Of a stretch of 37,581 bases of DNA, positions 7,195 to 16,011 are shown piece after piece. Position 1 is the stretch's first letter. Each line of letters opens with the position of its first letter. The DNA is from an uncultured Clostridia bacterium (lineage in GTDB: Bacteria > Bacillota > Clostridia > Oscillospirales > Ruminococcaceae): NCBI GenBank assembly GCA_947624555.1, contig CANQKW010000015.1, positions 1-37,581 of the forward strand. Reading direction: 5' to 3'. The notes below the pieces were generated by a model, which ran no database searches, was not told where the DNA came from, and saw nothing but the letters and a program-made list of their open reading frames with translations. Both the position numbers and the translations under genes were made by a program.

Positions 7195-8844
7195 TCAGAC
7201 TTGATTTTTAAGCATCTCCTCCGCAGCAGCTAGACTTTCTGCGCTGCCGCTGCCGTCGATAATTCTTGCCAGTTCATTCTTTCTTCCCTCAAAATCGGGC
7301 GTAAAAATTCGGGTAAACGTCCTGCCGTTCTCGGAGCTTTTCTCCAGAACAAGATGCCGCTCCGCTTTAGCGGCAATCTGCGCCAGATGCGTAATGCACA
7401 TAACCTGACGTTTTTCCGACAGCTCCCTCAGCTTAATACCGACCTTTTGTGCGGCTCTGCCGCTTATTCCGCTGTCTATCTCGTCAAAAATCATCGTGGG
7501 GACATTGTCGTTTTCTGCCAGAACGCTTTTCACTGCAAGCATAATTCTCGACAATTCGCCGCCCGATGCGATTTTATTCATAGGTTTCGGTTCTTCTCCG
7601 AGATTAGCCGAGATCATAAGCTCCACGCTGTCCATTCCGTTGATAGTGATTTTGTCGGGTATCAGCCTGAAAAAAATCTGCACATTCGGCATATCAAGAA
7701 AGACAAGCTCTTTTTTTATCTCCTCGGAGAGCTTTTGTGCGGCATTTTTTCTAAGTTCGGAAATCTCATATGCGGATTTTTTTATTTCTTCCGCAAGGGC
7801 GTGTTTATTGGCGTCCAGCTCGTCTATTCTGCTGTCCGCTCCCGATAATTCAATTAGCTCGTTTTCGCATTTTTCGAGATAATCGACAAGCAAATCTGCG
7901 TCCATATCATATTTTCTGGAGGCTTTTTTCACAGCGGAAACTTTTTCCGAAAGCACCGCCTCACGTTCTTCGGCAGAGCTGTCCGAAATCTCCCACAGCT
8001 CGTCCGCAATATCGGCGATTTCGCTTGCAGCGGAGTGAAGTCTTGCCTTTAAAGCTTCTGTTTTACCCGAAGGGTCGTTGATTTTAGCGAGATTGTTTTC
8101 GGCAATTTTCAGCATTTCCAGAGCCGCCGTGCCCTCGTCTGCGGTAAGGCAGTTATAAGCCTCTCCCGAAAGAGCCGCCGTCTGTGCGGCGTCACGGCAA
8201 GCTTTAAGCTCCTCTTCGAGCCGTTTGCCGTCGCCTTTTTCGAGATTTAGAGGTTTCAGCTCTTCAACGGCGGTTTTCAGACGTTCGATTTTCAATGAAC
8301 GCACCTCTGCCTCTTCCGAGAGCTTTTTAAGCTCACGGGAAATGCGTGAAAACTTGCGGAAATTCTCACGGTAATCGTCAAGCTTTTGTGAAATGCCTGC
8401 ATAGCTGTCGAGAATATCACGCTGACTGTCGTTTGACATTAAGATACGATTATCGTGCTGACCGTGAATATCGACCAGCATTTCGCCGATTTCCTTCAAA
8501 ATAGCCGCCGTAGCTGTTTTTCCGTTCACACGGGCAGTACTTTTCCCGTCTGCATAAATTTCTCTTGACAGCACAAGTTCGTCGTCAGCAGAAAAACCCA
8601 GCTCTTCAAGTTTGCTGCGTACCTCGTCTGAAAGCTCGTCAAAAAGAGCGGTAACCACAGCCTTTTCTGCGCCCGCTCTGACAATTCCCCGAACGACACG
8701 CTGACCGAGAATAGCGTTTACTCCGCCGATAAGAACGCTTTTTCCTGCGCCTGTTTCGCCTGTAAACACATTGAATTTTCCGCAAAATTCCGCACGTGCA
8801 TTTTCGATAACTGCAAGATTTTCAATTGAAAGCTCTCTCAACAT
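7195..8844 (-). CDS. recN: DNA repair protein RecN
   Basis: A 549-aa SMC-like ATPase for double-strand break repair. Walker A is GETGAGKS at 29-36. The coiled-coil arms cover roughly 150-360 and are rich in Glu, Lys and Leu. The HGQHDN segment is near 134. The C-terminal ATPase half has a signature region ASGGELSRIMLAVKS and Walker B with catalytic acid MIFDEIDSGISG at 451-462. The length is normal for the family. RBS AAGGAG lies 7 nt before the ATG. It is the last gene of the long operon, 17 bp after argR. In Bacillus recN is followed by spoIVB and spo0A, but here that linkage is broken at the palindromic element. Confidence 0.96.
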   Translation of the reverse strand: MLRELSIENLAVIENARAEFCGKFNVFTGETGAGKSVLIGGVNAILGQRVVRGIVRAGAEKAVVTALFDELSDEVRSKLEELGFSADDELVLSREIYADGKSTARVNGKTATAAILKEIGEMLVDIHGQHDNRILMSNDSQRDILDSYAGISQKLDDYRENFRKFSRISRELKKLSEEAEVRSLKIERLKTAVEELKPLNLEKGDGKRLEEELKACRDAAQTAALSGEAYNCLTADEGTAALEMLKIAENNLAKINDPSGKTEALKARLHSAASEIADIADELWEISDSSAEEREAVLSEKVSAVKKASRKYDMDADLLVDYLEKCENELIELSGADSRIDELDANKHALAEEIKKSAYEISELRKNAAQKLSEEIKKELVFLDMPNVQIFFRLIPDKITINGMDSVELMISANLGEEPKPMNKIASGGELSRIMLAVKSVLAENDNVPTMIFDEIDSGISGRAAQKVGIKLRELSEKRQVMCITHLAQIAAKAERHLVLEKSSENGRTFTRIFTPDFEGRKNELARIIDGSGSAESLAAAEEMLKNQV

Positions 8845-8861
8845 TGAAAAACTCCTTAAAT

Positions 8862-9329
8862 TCAGCGCTTATTCTGCGGATTTGCAATCTGTTGCAACTG
8901 TTTAAGTCTTACGCAAAGCGCCTTTGCGTGATTTTCCGTCTTTGTGAGAATAAATACGGTATCATCTCCTGCGATAGTACCGACAACAGGCTCAAGATTA
9001 CGTTCATCAATGACTTTGCACGCAGCGTCCGCAAGACCTGCGTGGCATTTCAGTACGACAGTATTCATAGCATAATCGACCGAAATTACAGATTGTGAAA
9101 AAATATCGCTAGCCTCAATGGGTTCGTTTGAGATGCCCGAAAAATAGCGGTTTGACCCCGTTTCCGACTCGCATTTTGTAATATGCAGTTCGTTTATATC
9201 ACGTGAGAGAGTAGCCTGCGTTGCGTTGATACCCCGTTCTTTAAGCAAACGTGAAAGCTCTCCCTGAGTTTCTACCTCGTGTTCGGCAATTATTTCAATA
9301 ATAGCCGAATGACGGCGTTTTTTATCCAC
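8862..9329 (-). CDS. argR: Arginine repressor
   Basis: A 155-aa ArgR/AhrC: an N-terminal winged helix (residues 1-70, with RRHSAIIEIIAEHEVETQGEL and ATLSRDINEL) and a C-terminal hexamerisation/arginine-binding domain with the conserved GTIAGDDTVFIL segment near 122-133. The start is a GTG at 9327-9329. AAGGAG lies 7 nt upstream and the resulting N-terminus and length fit the family. A longer open frame runs up to 9467 through the nadK end but has no such support. With arginine bound, the protein represses arginine synthesis and activates catabolism genes (family knowledge). In Bacillus ahrC also sits directly before recN. Confidence 0.94.
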   Translation of the reverse strand: MDKKRRHSAIIEIIAEHEVETQGELSRLLKERGINATQATLSRDINELHITKCESETGSNRYFSGISNEPIEASDIFSQSVISVDYAMNTVVLKCHAGLADAACKVIDERNLEPVVGTIAGDDTVFILTKTENHAKALCVRLKQLQQIANPQNKR

Positions 9330-9382
9330 CTTGTTACTCCTTATCGTTACAAACATCTGTGTCATTGTCAGACGCCCAAAAA

Positions 9383-10228
9383 TTATTTGAGAGGCGTCAG
9401 CAGCTTGTTGTGAATTGAACCGAAGAAACCGTCGCCTGCCTCGATCAAAAGCAGATCCTTCGGACATCTTGTAAGCTTTAAAACGTCGCCCTCTTCAAAC
9501 GGAACAGCGCTGCCGCCGTCCACGCTGATAGTGGCTTTGCTGTTGTCATAATGATAAGCCCGTGCAGTGATAGGCTGCTTGTCCGAAAAAATCATAGGTC
9601 TGTTAAACAGCGTATGCGGACAAAGAGCGGTAAATTCGACACATTCAAGGTCGGGTGAAATAATAGGACCGCCTGCCGAAAGGGAATAAGCCGTCGAACC
9701 CGTCGGAGTGCTTAAAATAATGCCGTCCGCACGAATTCTTGAAACCTCTGTATTTCCGCAGCTTACGACAAATTCGGGCAGCTTTGAACGGCTGCTCCTG
9801 GAGGCAGTGATGTCGTTCAGCGCCCGTCCGCTGTAAATCACCTTATCTTCCCGGATAAGTTCTACGTTTAACATCATTCTTCTGCTGATATGATGACTTC
9901 CTTTGAGCAGTTCGGGTATTTTGGAAATTTCATTTTTTTCTACCGACGCCATAAATCCGAGTCTGCCAAGATTTACTCCCAGCAGCGGAATATCGAAATC
10001 CGCCGCATATTTGCCCCAGCGAAGAATAGTGCCGTCGCCGCCGATAGTAATTATATAGTCGCAGTCCTCGGGCGACTCTATTACCTCTGCGCCGACCTTT
10101 TCGGCGTAAATAATGTTTTCTCCGAAAATACAGGGCGTAATTCCCGCATTTTTCAGAATATTTGCAATTTCCGCAGACAGCGTTGCACCGCCCGTTTTGC
10201 TAAGATTAAAAATGATAAGTGCCTTCAT
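9383..10228 (-). CDS. nadK: NAD kinase
   Basis: A 281-aa NAD+ kinase making NADP+ from NAD+ and ATP or polyphosphate. The GGDGT active-site motif is at 63-67, an LND-x-x-x-x-R motif is near 137 and the STPTGSTAYSLSAGGPI glycine-rich motif is near 172. The usual NE of the second motif is ND here, a conservative change. The C-terminal DGG (~252) is present. The start overlaps the tlyA stop by 4 bp (ATGA). Many Firmicutes carry NAD kinase between tlyA and argR, so the context is normal. It could use polyphosphate made by the nearby VTC enzyme, but only as speculation. Confidence 0.95.
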   Translation of the reverse strand: MKALIIFNLSKTGGATLSAEIANILKNAGITPCIFGENIIYAEKVGAEVIESPEDCDYIITIGGDGTILRWGKYAADFDIPLLGVNLGRLGFMASVEKNEISKIPELLKGSHHISRRMMLNVELIREDKVIYSGRALNDITASRSSRSKLPEFVVSCGNTEVSRIRADGIILSTPTGSTAYSLSAGGPIISPDLECVEFTALCPHTLFNRPMIFSDKQPITARAYHYDNSKATISVDGGSAVPFEEGDVLKLTRCPKDLLLIEAGDGFFGSIHNKLLTPLK

Positions 10229-10947
10229 TTTTTCTCCTTTCTCAAGGTAAGAAGATATTCAATATTACCGCTGCCGCCCGTTATCGGTGACAAATCGTAC
10301 CCGACAATTTCAAATCCGCAGTTTTTTGCAAAATCTGTGATTTCCCGAACGACTCTGAGCCTTGTTTTTTCGTCACGGACGACCCCTTTTTTGGACAACG
10401 CTTTTCTTCCTGCCTCAAATTGCGGTTTTATAAGAACGACCGCCTCGCCGTTGTCTTTAAGCAGTCTGAAAATATGCGAAAGTATCAATTTCAGCGAGAT
10501 AAAAGAAACGTCTGCTCCGACAAAATCAGCCTTTTCGGGAGGCTCAAATCTCCGTATATCGGTATTTTCCAGAGAAACGATCCTGCTGTCGCTTTTGATT
10601 TTGCTGTCAAGCTGACCCGTTCCTACGTCCACCGCATAAACCTTAGCAGCTCCGTTTTGCAGCATACAGTCGGTAAATCCTCCCGTAGACGCTCCCACAT
10701 CAACGCAGACTTTTCCTTTCAGGTCAATTCCTCTCGCAGAGATCGCCTTTTCGAGCTTATAGCCTCCCCGACCGACATATTTCGGCATTTCACCGACAAT
10801 TTCCACCTTGTCGTTTTCATCAACGTCAAACGAGCTTTTTTCGACGATCCTGCCATTCACCGAAACGCCGCCCGATTTTATCACATCAGCCGCAGCCGAA
10901 CGGCTTTTCGTGAGATGTTTTTCAGTCAGATAAACGTCAAGCCTCAT
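10225..10947 (-). CDS. tlyA: TlyA-family rRNA 2'-O-methyltransferase
   Basis: A 240-aa protein with an N-terminal S4 RNA-binding domain (1-60) and an FtsJ-like SAM methyltransferase domain. The SAM site is VDVGASTGGFTDC at 82-94. The K-D-K-E catalytic set is visible: Lys64, the Asp of GADVSFISL, the Lys of LIKPQFE and the Glu of GNIEYL. TlyA proteins methylate cytidines in 16S and 23S rRNA, which affects ribosome assembly and capreomycin sensitivity. Some homologues have haemolysin-like annotations that should not be taken literally. It lies 4 bp after dxs and overlaps nadK by 4 bp. Confidence 0.94.
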   Translation of the reverse strand: MRLDVYLTEKHLTKSRSAAADVIKSGGVSVNGRIVEKSSFDVDENDKVEIVGEMPKYVGRGGYKLEKAISARGIDLKGKVCVDVGASTGGFTDCMLQNGAAKVYAVDVGTGQLDSKIKSDSRIVSLENTDIRRFEPPEKADFVGADVSFISLKLILSHIFRLLKDNGEAVVLIKPQFEAGRKALSKKGVVRDEKTRLRVVREITDFAKNCGFEIVGYDLSPITGGSGNIEYLLTLRKEKK

Positions 10948-10951
10948 TCTG

Positions 10952-12790
10952 TCACACCAGTTTTTCTTTCATACCGTAATAGTCAAGTCCGTACATCGAG
11001 AGCTGCTCTTCTCTGGTGCCTGCCGGAACAAATTCTCCCGAAACCCCGACGCATTCGGCTTTTCCGTGATAACCCCGTTTCAAAAGCTCTGCAAAAAGAC
11101 CTTCCGCACAGCCGCCTGCAAGCGAGCCTTCCTCAAAGAAAACTATTCTTTCATATCCGAGAGCGATTTCGTACACCTCTTCGGGCAAAGGACACACCAC
11201 CACGAGCCTTAGATAGTCCGAACCCGTGTCGGCTGCCGCTCTTGAAAGGTCGGCTGAAATTTTTCCGTAAGTTATGCCGAGCGTTTTGCTGTGTTTTCCC
11301 GAATAGAAAAAATCCCTTGCAGGAGTGATTTCAGCGCCTTGAATTACAGGCTCTCCGCCTTTGGGATAGCGCACGGCTGCAATGCCTTTTGTGTCGTAAA
11401 TCGCACGCATAAGACATCTCCGAAGTTCCTCAAACGTTGCGGGAGCAAAAATCGTCATATTGGGAACCGCTCTCAGCATAGGCACGTCAAAAATGCCCTG
11501 GTGAGTTTCGCCGTCCTCGCCGACAAAGCCTGCTCTGTCGATGCACAGCGTAATGTGAGTATTTTCGATAGCGCAGTCGTGGATTATCTGGTCAAAACCT
11601 CGCTGCAAAAACGTTGAATACACCGCAAAAACAGGCAGCATACCTTCCGAGGCGAGACCTGCCGCAAATGTAACGCAGTGCTGTTCTGCGATACCGCCGT
11701 CAAAAAATCTCGACGGGCAGGTGTTTTTGAAATAATTCAGTCCCACCGCATACTTCATAGCTGCGGTAATTGCGCAAATTCTGCTGTCTTTTTTGCCGAG
11801 CCTTGCAAGCTCTCTTCCGAAAACCTCTGAAAAGCTTTTTTCACAGACAAGCGCCTTGTCCTCGGCAGTCAGATCCTCGACAACGCCGTTTTTTCCTATG
11901 GAGTGATACTCTCCGGGATTATTTTCGGCAGGCGCATAACCCTTGCCTTTTTTCGTAAAAATATGAACAACGCAGGGTCTTTTCATCTGTTTTGCGACCG
12001 AAAGCGCCTCTATCAGATCTTCAAGGTTATGACCGTCGACAGGACCGATATATGTGAAACCGAAATTCTCGAAAAGATTGCTCGTATCGTAAATCGCCTC
12101 TTTTACGAGTACCTTTGCCGCACCGACAGCTCTCTGAAGTTGTTTGCCGACGAGAGGCACAGAGGATATGACGGACTTTACCCGTTCTTTTGCGACATAA
12201 TATTTTCTCGTAGAGCGAATATGCGCCAGATACCTTGCAAGAGCGCCCGTGCTTTTGCTTATCGACATAGCGTTGTCGTTGAGTACAAGCGTAAGGTTTG
12301 ATGCGGTTTTTCCGGCATTATTAAGCCCCTCGTAAGCCTCTCCGCCCGTAAAAGAGCCGTCCCCGATGACCGCTGCCACCGAACCGTCCTCTCCTTTCAG
12401 GCGCAAAGCGGCGGAAATGCCGTAAGCTGCCGAAAGGGAATTGCTTGAATGACCCGAAATAAAAGCGTCGGCAGGGCTTTCCGAGTGCCTTGTAAAGCCC
12501 GAAAGACCGTCTTTCTGACGAAGAGTGCCAAAACGGGAATATCTTCCCGTGAGCAGTTTATGCGCATAGGACTGATGACCGACGTCCCAGACTATTTTAT
12601 CCCCGTTTTGAACGTCATAAACATAATGAAGCGCCACAGCAAGCTCCACCGTACCCAGATTAGAGGAAAGGTGACCTCCGTTTTTCATCACGGTATGTAA
12701 AATGCAGCCCCGCAGTTCCCTGCAAAGTGAACGCAGCTGCGGAGTTGTCATCTGTGAAATTTTATCGTGATTTATGTTGTCTGAAAGCAT
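10952..12790 (-). CDS. dxs: 1-deoxy-D-xylulose-5-phosphate synthase
   Basis: A 612-aa ThDP enzyme making DXP from pyruvate and glyceraldehyde-3-phosphate, the first step of the MEP isoprenoid pathway. Seen in order: DVGHQSYAHKLLTGR (~70), the ThDP/Mg motif GDGSFTGGEAYEGLNNAG (~145), LNDNAMSISKSTG (~172), GPVDGHNLEDL (~250), the catalytic EQHCVTFAAGLA segment (~370), DRAGFVGEDGETHQGIFD (~420) and a transketolase C-terminal domain. The ATG at 12788-12790 was chosen because GGAGG ends 5 nt before it. A GTG five codons earlier would place that RBS inside the gene. With ispA two genes upstream it supplies C5 units for FPP. Confidence 0.96.
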   Translation of the reverse strand: MLSDNINHDKISQMTTPQLRSLCRELRGCILHTVMKNGGHLSSNLGTVELAVALHYVYDVQNGDKIVWDVGHQSYAHKLLTGRYSRFGTLRQKDGLSGFTRHSESPADAFISGHSSNSLSAAYGISAALRLKGEDGSVAAVIGDGSFTGGEAYEGLNNAGKTASNLTLVLNDNAMSISKSTGALARYLAHIRSTRKYYVAKERVKSVISSVPLVGKQLQRAVGAAKVLVKEAIYDTSNLFENFGFTYIGPVDGHNLEDLIEALSVAKQMKRPCVVHIFTKKGKGYAPAENNPGEYHSIGKNGVVEDLTAEDKALVCEKSFSEVFGRELARLGKKDSRICAITAAMKYAVGLNYFKNTCPSRFFDGGIAEQHCVTFAAGLASEGMLPVFAVYSTFLQRGFDQIIHDCAIENTHITLCIDRAGFVGEDGETHQGIFDVPMLRAVPNMTIFAPATFEELRRCLMRAIYDTKGIAAVRYPKGGEPVIQGAEITPARDFFYSGKHSKTLGITYGKISADLSRAAADTGSDYLRLVVVCPLPEEVYEIALGYERIVFFEEGSLAGGCAEGLFAELLKRGYHGKAECVGVSGEFVPAGTREEQLSMYGLDYYGMKEKLV

Positions 12791-12801
12791 TTTTTCCTCC
12801 G

Positions 12802-13305
12802 TCACGCCGCTGCGGGAATGGGGAATACCAGTCCGATAATAATACCCATAAGCATACCTGCCAGGACCTCGATAGGCGTATGTCCGAGAAATTCCTTCAG
12901 ATCCTTCTGACTTGCAAGCTCGTTTATGTCGGGGTCGTCGTCCGTACCGTTCAGCTTTGAGATCTCATCGTCCAGATTATCTATGATTTTTCGTATTTTA
13001 TTAAGCTCTTTGGCGTGCAGACCTGCGTTGTACCGAACGCTCAGAGCGTCAAAAATAACAATTCCTGCAATAAGCACCGCGAATGCAAATTCTGCGCTGT
13101 CCACGCCCTTATATCTCAGAAAGTAGATAACGACAGCCACCACCAGTGAGGAGTGAGATGACGGCATACCGCCTGCGCCCGTTATCCGTTCGGGGTTGAA
13201 CGTTTTGTACTTTATTGCATAGCGTATTGTTTTTACTATCTGCGCTGAAATAAACGCAATAATTCCCACCGTTATCGGCGGATTTATCATAAAGATATTC
13301 GGCAT
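12802..13305 (-). CDS. Divergent PAP2-family (DUF212) membrane protein
   Basis: A 167-aa membrane protein of the YuiD/DUF212 group, related to PAP2 phosphatases. The PAP2-like signature GGMPSSHSS is at 44-53 and GHTPIEVLAG near 140. About four hydrophobic segments are visible (10-25, 52-64, 73-88, 145-162). A charged loop of ~45 residues rich in Asp, Lys and Asn lies between the third and fourth. The function is not established; lipid phosphate chemistry near isoprenoid genes is a plausible guess, for instance isoprenyl phosphates. It sits between ispA (21 bp upstream) and dxs (11 bp downstream), an insertion relative to the Bacillus order. Confidence 0.9.
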   Translation of the reverse strand: MPNIFMINPPITVGIIAFISAQIVKTIRYAIKYKTFNPERITGAGGMPSSHSSLVVAVVIYFLRYKGVDSAEFAFAVLIAGIVIFDALSVRYNAGLHAKELNKIRKIIDNLDDEISKLNGTDDDPDINELASQKDLKEFLGHTPIEVLAGMLMGIIIGLVFPIPAAA

Positions 13306-13326
13306 TTTACTTCCGGGACCTCCAAA

Positions 13327-14220
13327 CTAAAATTTTCTGTCAGTAAGCGAGAGAGCAAGTTCTCTCAAAAAATCCGTATCGTTAAATTCCGACAACTGTT
13401 CTATCGCCTGTTTCGTGATAGAAAGAGCCGTTTGCTTAGCCTTTTCAACGCCTGCGATTTTGACGTAAGTGCATTTTCCCTCCGCAGCGTCGCTGCCGAC
13501 AGGCTTTCCAAGCGTTTTTTCATCGGAAATAACGTCCAGAATATCATCGGTTATCTGAAAAGCAAGTCCCAACCGCTGCCCGAAACTTCCTGCGGCGAGC
13601 TGCTGTGCTGCGCCTGCGCCTGCTGCGATACAGCCTGCCTTGCAGCAAAATTCCAGAAGAGCGCCTGTTTTCATACGGTACATTTCAAGTACGACTGCCT
13701 CGGAAACGTTTTTATTTTCGCTTTCGAGGTCGATCATCTGTCCGCCCGTCATTCCTTTGCAGCCCGAAAGCTCCGACAACAGCCTGATTATTTTCAGGGC
13801 AGCGTCCCCTGAAATTCTGTTTTTAATTCCTGCCTCGGCGATAATTTCATACGGCAAAATTGCAAGAGCGTCGCCCGCAAGCACAGCCTCTGCCTCTCCG
13901 AAAGCCTTGTGACAGGACGGCTTGCCTCTTCTGAGGTCGTCGTCGTCCATACACGGAAGATCGTCGTGTATCAGCGAAAAAGTATGCGTCATTTCAATAG
14001 CGCACGCAACGGGAAGAGCTGTTTCGGGTTCTTTGCCGCACACTCTGCAAAATTCCATCACAAGAGCAGGGCGAAGTCGTTTTCCTCCTGCCGACAGGCT
14101 GTACCGCATTGCCTTTACGAGAGTACCTTGCAGACAGTCCGTTTTGGGAAGATACTTAAACATAGCCTCTTCGGTCATTTCGGCATAATCCGAAAGGATT
14201 TCTTTAACGTTTATGTTCAT
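13327..14220 (-). CDS. ispA: Farnesyl diphosphate synthase (polyprenyl synthetase family)
   Basis: A 297-aa all-helical trans-prenyltransferase condensing IPP with DMAPP and GPP to give FPP. The first Asp-rich motif DDLPCMDDDDLRRGK is at 86-100, with the insertion typical of bacterial FPP synthases. The second is TDDILD near 228. GGKRLRP at 45-51 binds diphosphate. The start is the ATG at 14218-14220, overlapping the xseB stop as TGATG. A GTG one codon earlier is less likely. There is no strong RBS of its own, so translation probably depends on coupling. GGPP synthase activity cannot be excluded, but the residues before the first motif and the xseB linkage favour IspA. Confidence 0.93.
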   Translation of the reverse strand: MNINVKEILSDYAEMTEEAMFKYLPKTDCLQGTLVKAMRYSLSAGGKRLRPALVMEFCRVCGKEPETALPVACAIEMTHTFSLIHDDLPCMDDDDLRRGKPSCHKAFGEAEAVLAGDALAILPYEIIAEAGIKNRISGDAALKIIRLLSELSGCKGMTGGQMIDLESENKNVSEAVVLEMYRMKTGALLEFCCKAGCIAAGAGAAQQLAAGSFGQRLGLAFQITDDILDVISDEKTLGKPVGSDAAEGKCTYVKIAGVEKAKQTALSITKQAIEQLSEFNDTDFLRELALSLTDRKF

Positions 14221-14399
14221 CACTTCATTTCGGTTTTTTCAACTTCAAGTTTTGCGTTTTGAATGTATTCCCGGCATTTTTTCACAAGTTCTGCCGCCTC
14301 GGAATAGAGTTTTATCGACGTTTCAAGCGGCACGTCGCCGTTCATCTGCTCGGAAATTTCCGTCAGACGGCTCATAGCCTTTTCAAAATCAAATTCCAT
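14220..14399 (-). CDS. xseB: Exodeoxyribonuclease VII small subunit
   Basis: A 59-aa helical protein with the XseB layout FDFEKAMSRLTEISEQMN, PLETSIKLYSEAAELVKKCREYI. It binds the XseA subunit to form exonuclease VII, which degrades single-stranded DNA in both directions. The ATG at 14397-14399 has AAGGA 7 nt upstream, overlapping the xseA stop region. A TTG two codons earlier is less likely. It lies between xseA and ispA, as in Bacillus. Confidence 0.93.
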   Translation of the reverse strand: MEFDFEKAMSRLTEISEQMNGDVPLETSIKLYSEAAELVKKCREYIQNAKLEVEKTEMK

Positions 14400-14401
14400 A
14401 A

Positions 14402-15604
14402 TCAATTCCTTATATCCGTAATCTCTGCAAAAACCATACCGTATCCGAGCCTTATATTCACCTTATCTCCTACGTTCAGCTCAGAGCTTTTCACAACTGC
14501 TTTTCCGTCCTTTTCCGTCACCGAATAGCCTCTTTTCAGCACTTCAAGCGGACTAAGCGCCGAAATGACGCCTATTTGTCTTTCAAGAGCAGCCTCACAA
14601 AGTTCGATTTTTCTGCTCATACTTCGGCGCAGCTTTTCTGCAAGCTCGTCGACCTTTTGTGATTTTTGGGCAATTTTGTTTTTCGGGGAGAGTGCGTTTA
14701 TAAGCCTTGCTCTTTCGTTCAAAGCATTCTCTTCCGAGGCAATTTTCCCCAGAATACTCATTCTGACAGCGATGAGCATATTTTCCAGCCTCGCTAAAAT
14801 CTGACTTAAATCGGGAACAGCAAGCTCTGCCGCCGCCGAAGGAGTAGGCGCTCTTAAATCCGCCGCAAGGTCGGCGATAGTGGTGTCCGTCTGGTGACCG
14901 ACAGCGCTTATCGTTGGAATTTTGCTTGCAAAAATCGCTCTTGCGACTTTTTCGCTGTTAAAAGCCGAAAGGTCGTCCGACGAGCCGCCGCCTCTGCCGA
15001 AAATAATCGTATCAGCGCCGCTTTTTTCCGCCTGCTGAAAAGCGTTCACGATAGAATTCGGCGCATCTGCACCCTGTACTGCCGCAGAAAAAACAGCAAG
15101 CTCTACCGTAGGGCAGCGCCGGGAAACGATATTGATAATATCCTGCAAAGCCGCACCGCCCTGAGAAGTGATAACGGCGATTTTTTTCGGAAATTCGGGG
15201 ATTTTTCTCTTCTGCGAAAACACGCCGTCACGTTCCAGCTTTTTTAAAAGAGCCATAAGCTCTTTAGCCTGTGCGCCCTCGCCCTCTTTTTCCATATCGA
15301 CGACGTCTATCTCATAAACGCCCGTCGGCTCGTACACCCTTAAAAAGCCTCTGCAAATCACGCTTTCGCCGTTTTCGGGCGAAAAATCCAGCTTTTTTGC
15401 GCAATTTTCCCACATAACCGCTTTCAGCCTTGAATTTTCGTCGCAAAGGGTAAAATACAGATGCCCCGTCTTATAGTGCCTTGTGAAGTCGGAAATCTCG
15501 CCTTTTACCGATAATTCCGAAAAACGCCTGTCATTTTTTATCATCAGAGCAACGGCTCTGTTCACTTGTGACACGCTTACCGTAGGTATTTTTTTATTTT
15601 CCAT
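14402..15604 (-). CDS. xseA: Exodeoxyribonuclease VII large subunit
   Basis: A 400-aa subunit with an N-terminal OB fold (about 7-100: SVSQVNRAVALMI, VKGEISDFTRHYKTGHLYFTL) and the catalytic domain, which includes ITSQGGAALQDIINIVSRR (~150) and the GRGGGSSDDLSAFNSEKVARAI segment (~205-226). Then AVGHQTDTTIADLAADLRAPTPSAAAEL (~237-264) and a C-terminal coiled-coil region. All are standard for XseA. The gene overlaps the nusB end by 11 bp and has GAGGGAA just before the ATG. Folate gene folD, which separates nusB and xseA in Bacillus, is absent here. Confidence 0.96.
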   Translation of the reverse strand: MENKKIPTVSVSQVNRAVALMIKNDRRFSELSVKGEISDFTRHYKTGHLYFTLCDENSRLKAVMWENCAKKLDFSPENGESVICRGFLRVYEPTGVYEIDVVDMEKEGEGAQAKELMALLKKLERDGVFSQKRKIPEFPKKIAVITSQGGAALQDIINIVSRRCPTVELAVFSAAVQGADAPNSIVNAFQQAEKSGADTIIFGRGGGSSDDLSAFNSEKVARAIFASKIPTISAVGHQTDTTIADLAADLRAPTPSAAAELAVPDLSQILARLENMLIAVRMSILGKIASEENALNERARLINALSPKNKIAQKSQKVDELAEKLRRSMSRKIELCEAALERQIGVISALSPLEVLKRGYSVTEKDGKAVVKSSELNVGDKVNIRLGYGMVFAEITDIRN

Positions 15605-16004
15605 TAAGTTCCCTCATATAGGAGCTTAAAATTCCGTTCACGAACGAGCTGTCCGATTTCTGAGAATACTTTTTTGCAAGCTCCACCGCCTCGTTGATAG
15701 CGACCGCATACGGGACTTTTTCGCAGTATTTCATCTCAAAAACAGCGATTTTAAGTATAACGAGATTTACCTTTGCAATTCTTGCCAAAGAGCGTGTCTT
15801 AGAGTATTTTGCAATTATCTCCAGCAGTTCCTCGTCGTGTGCGAGAACGCCGTTCACTATCTCGTTTGTTTCTTCGTTTTTAGCTATATCAAACGCCTCG
15901 GCATTAAGTTCGTCGATTTCCTCAAGAGTTGTCCCGAAAAGGAGCTGATAAAGTATCAGGAATGCGCCCTCGCGGATTTCGTGCCGTTTCAGCTTTTCTT
16001 CCAT
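15594..16004 (-). CDS. nusB: Transcription antitermination factor NusB
   Basis: A 136-aa all-helical NusB: RRHEIREGAF-type N-terminus (KRHEIREGAFLILYQLLFG), IDELNAEAFDIAKNE, then SLARIAKVNLVILKIAVFEM and the C-terminal VPYAVAINEAVELAKKYSQKSDSSFVNGILS signature. It binds boxA RNA with NusE (S10) to prevent early termination in rRNA operons. The ATG at 16002-16004 follows GAGGTG closely. A longer frame to 16079 overlaps the upstream gene and is not family-like. It starts 7 bp after the Asp23-like stop. Confidence 0.95.
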   Translation of the reverse strand: MEEKLKRHEIREGAFLILYQLLFGTTLEEIDELNAEAFDIAKNEETNEIVNGVLAHDEELLEIIAKYSKTRSLARIAKVNLVILKIAVFEMKYCEKVPYAVAINEAVELAKKYSQKSDSSFVNGILSSYMRELNGK

Positions 16005-16011
16005 AAACACC

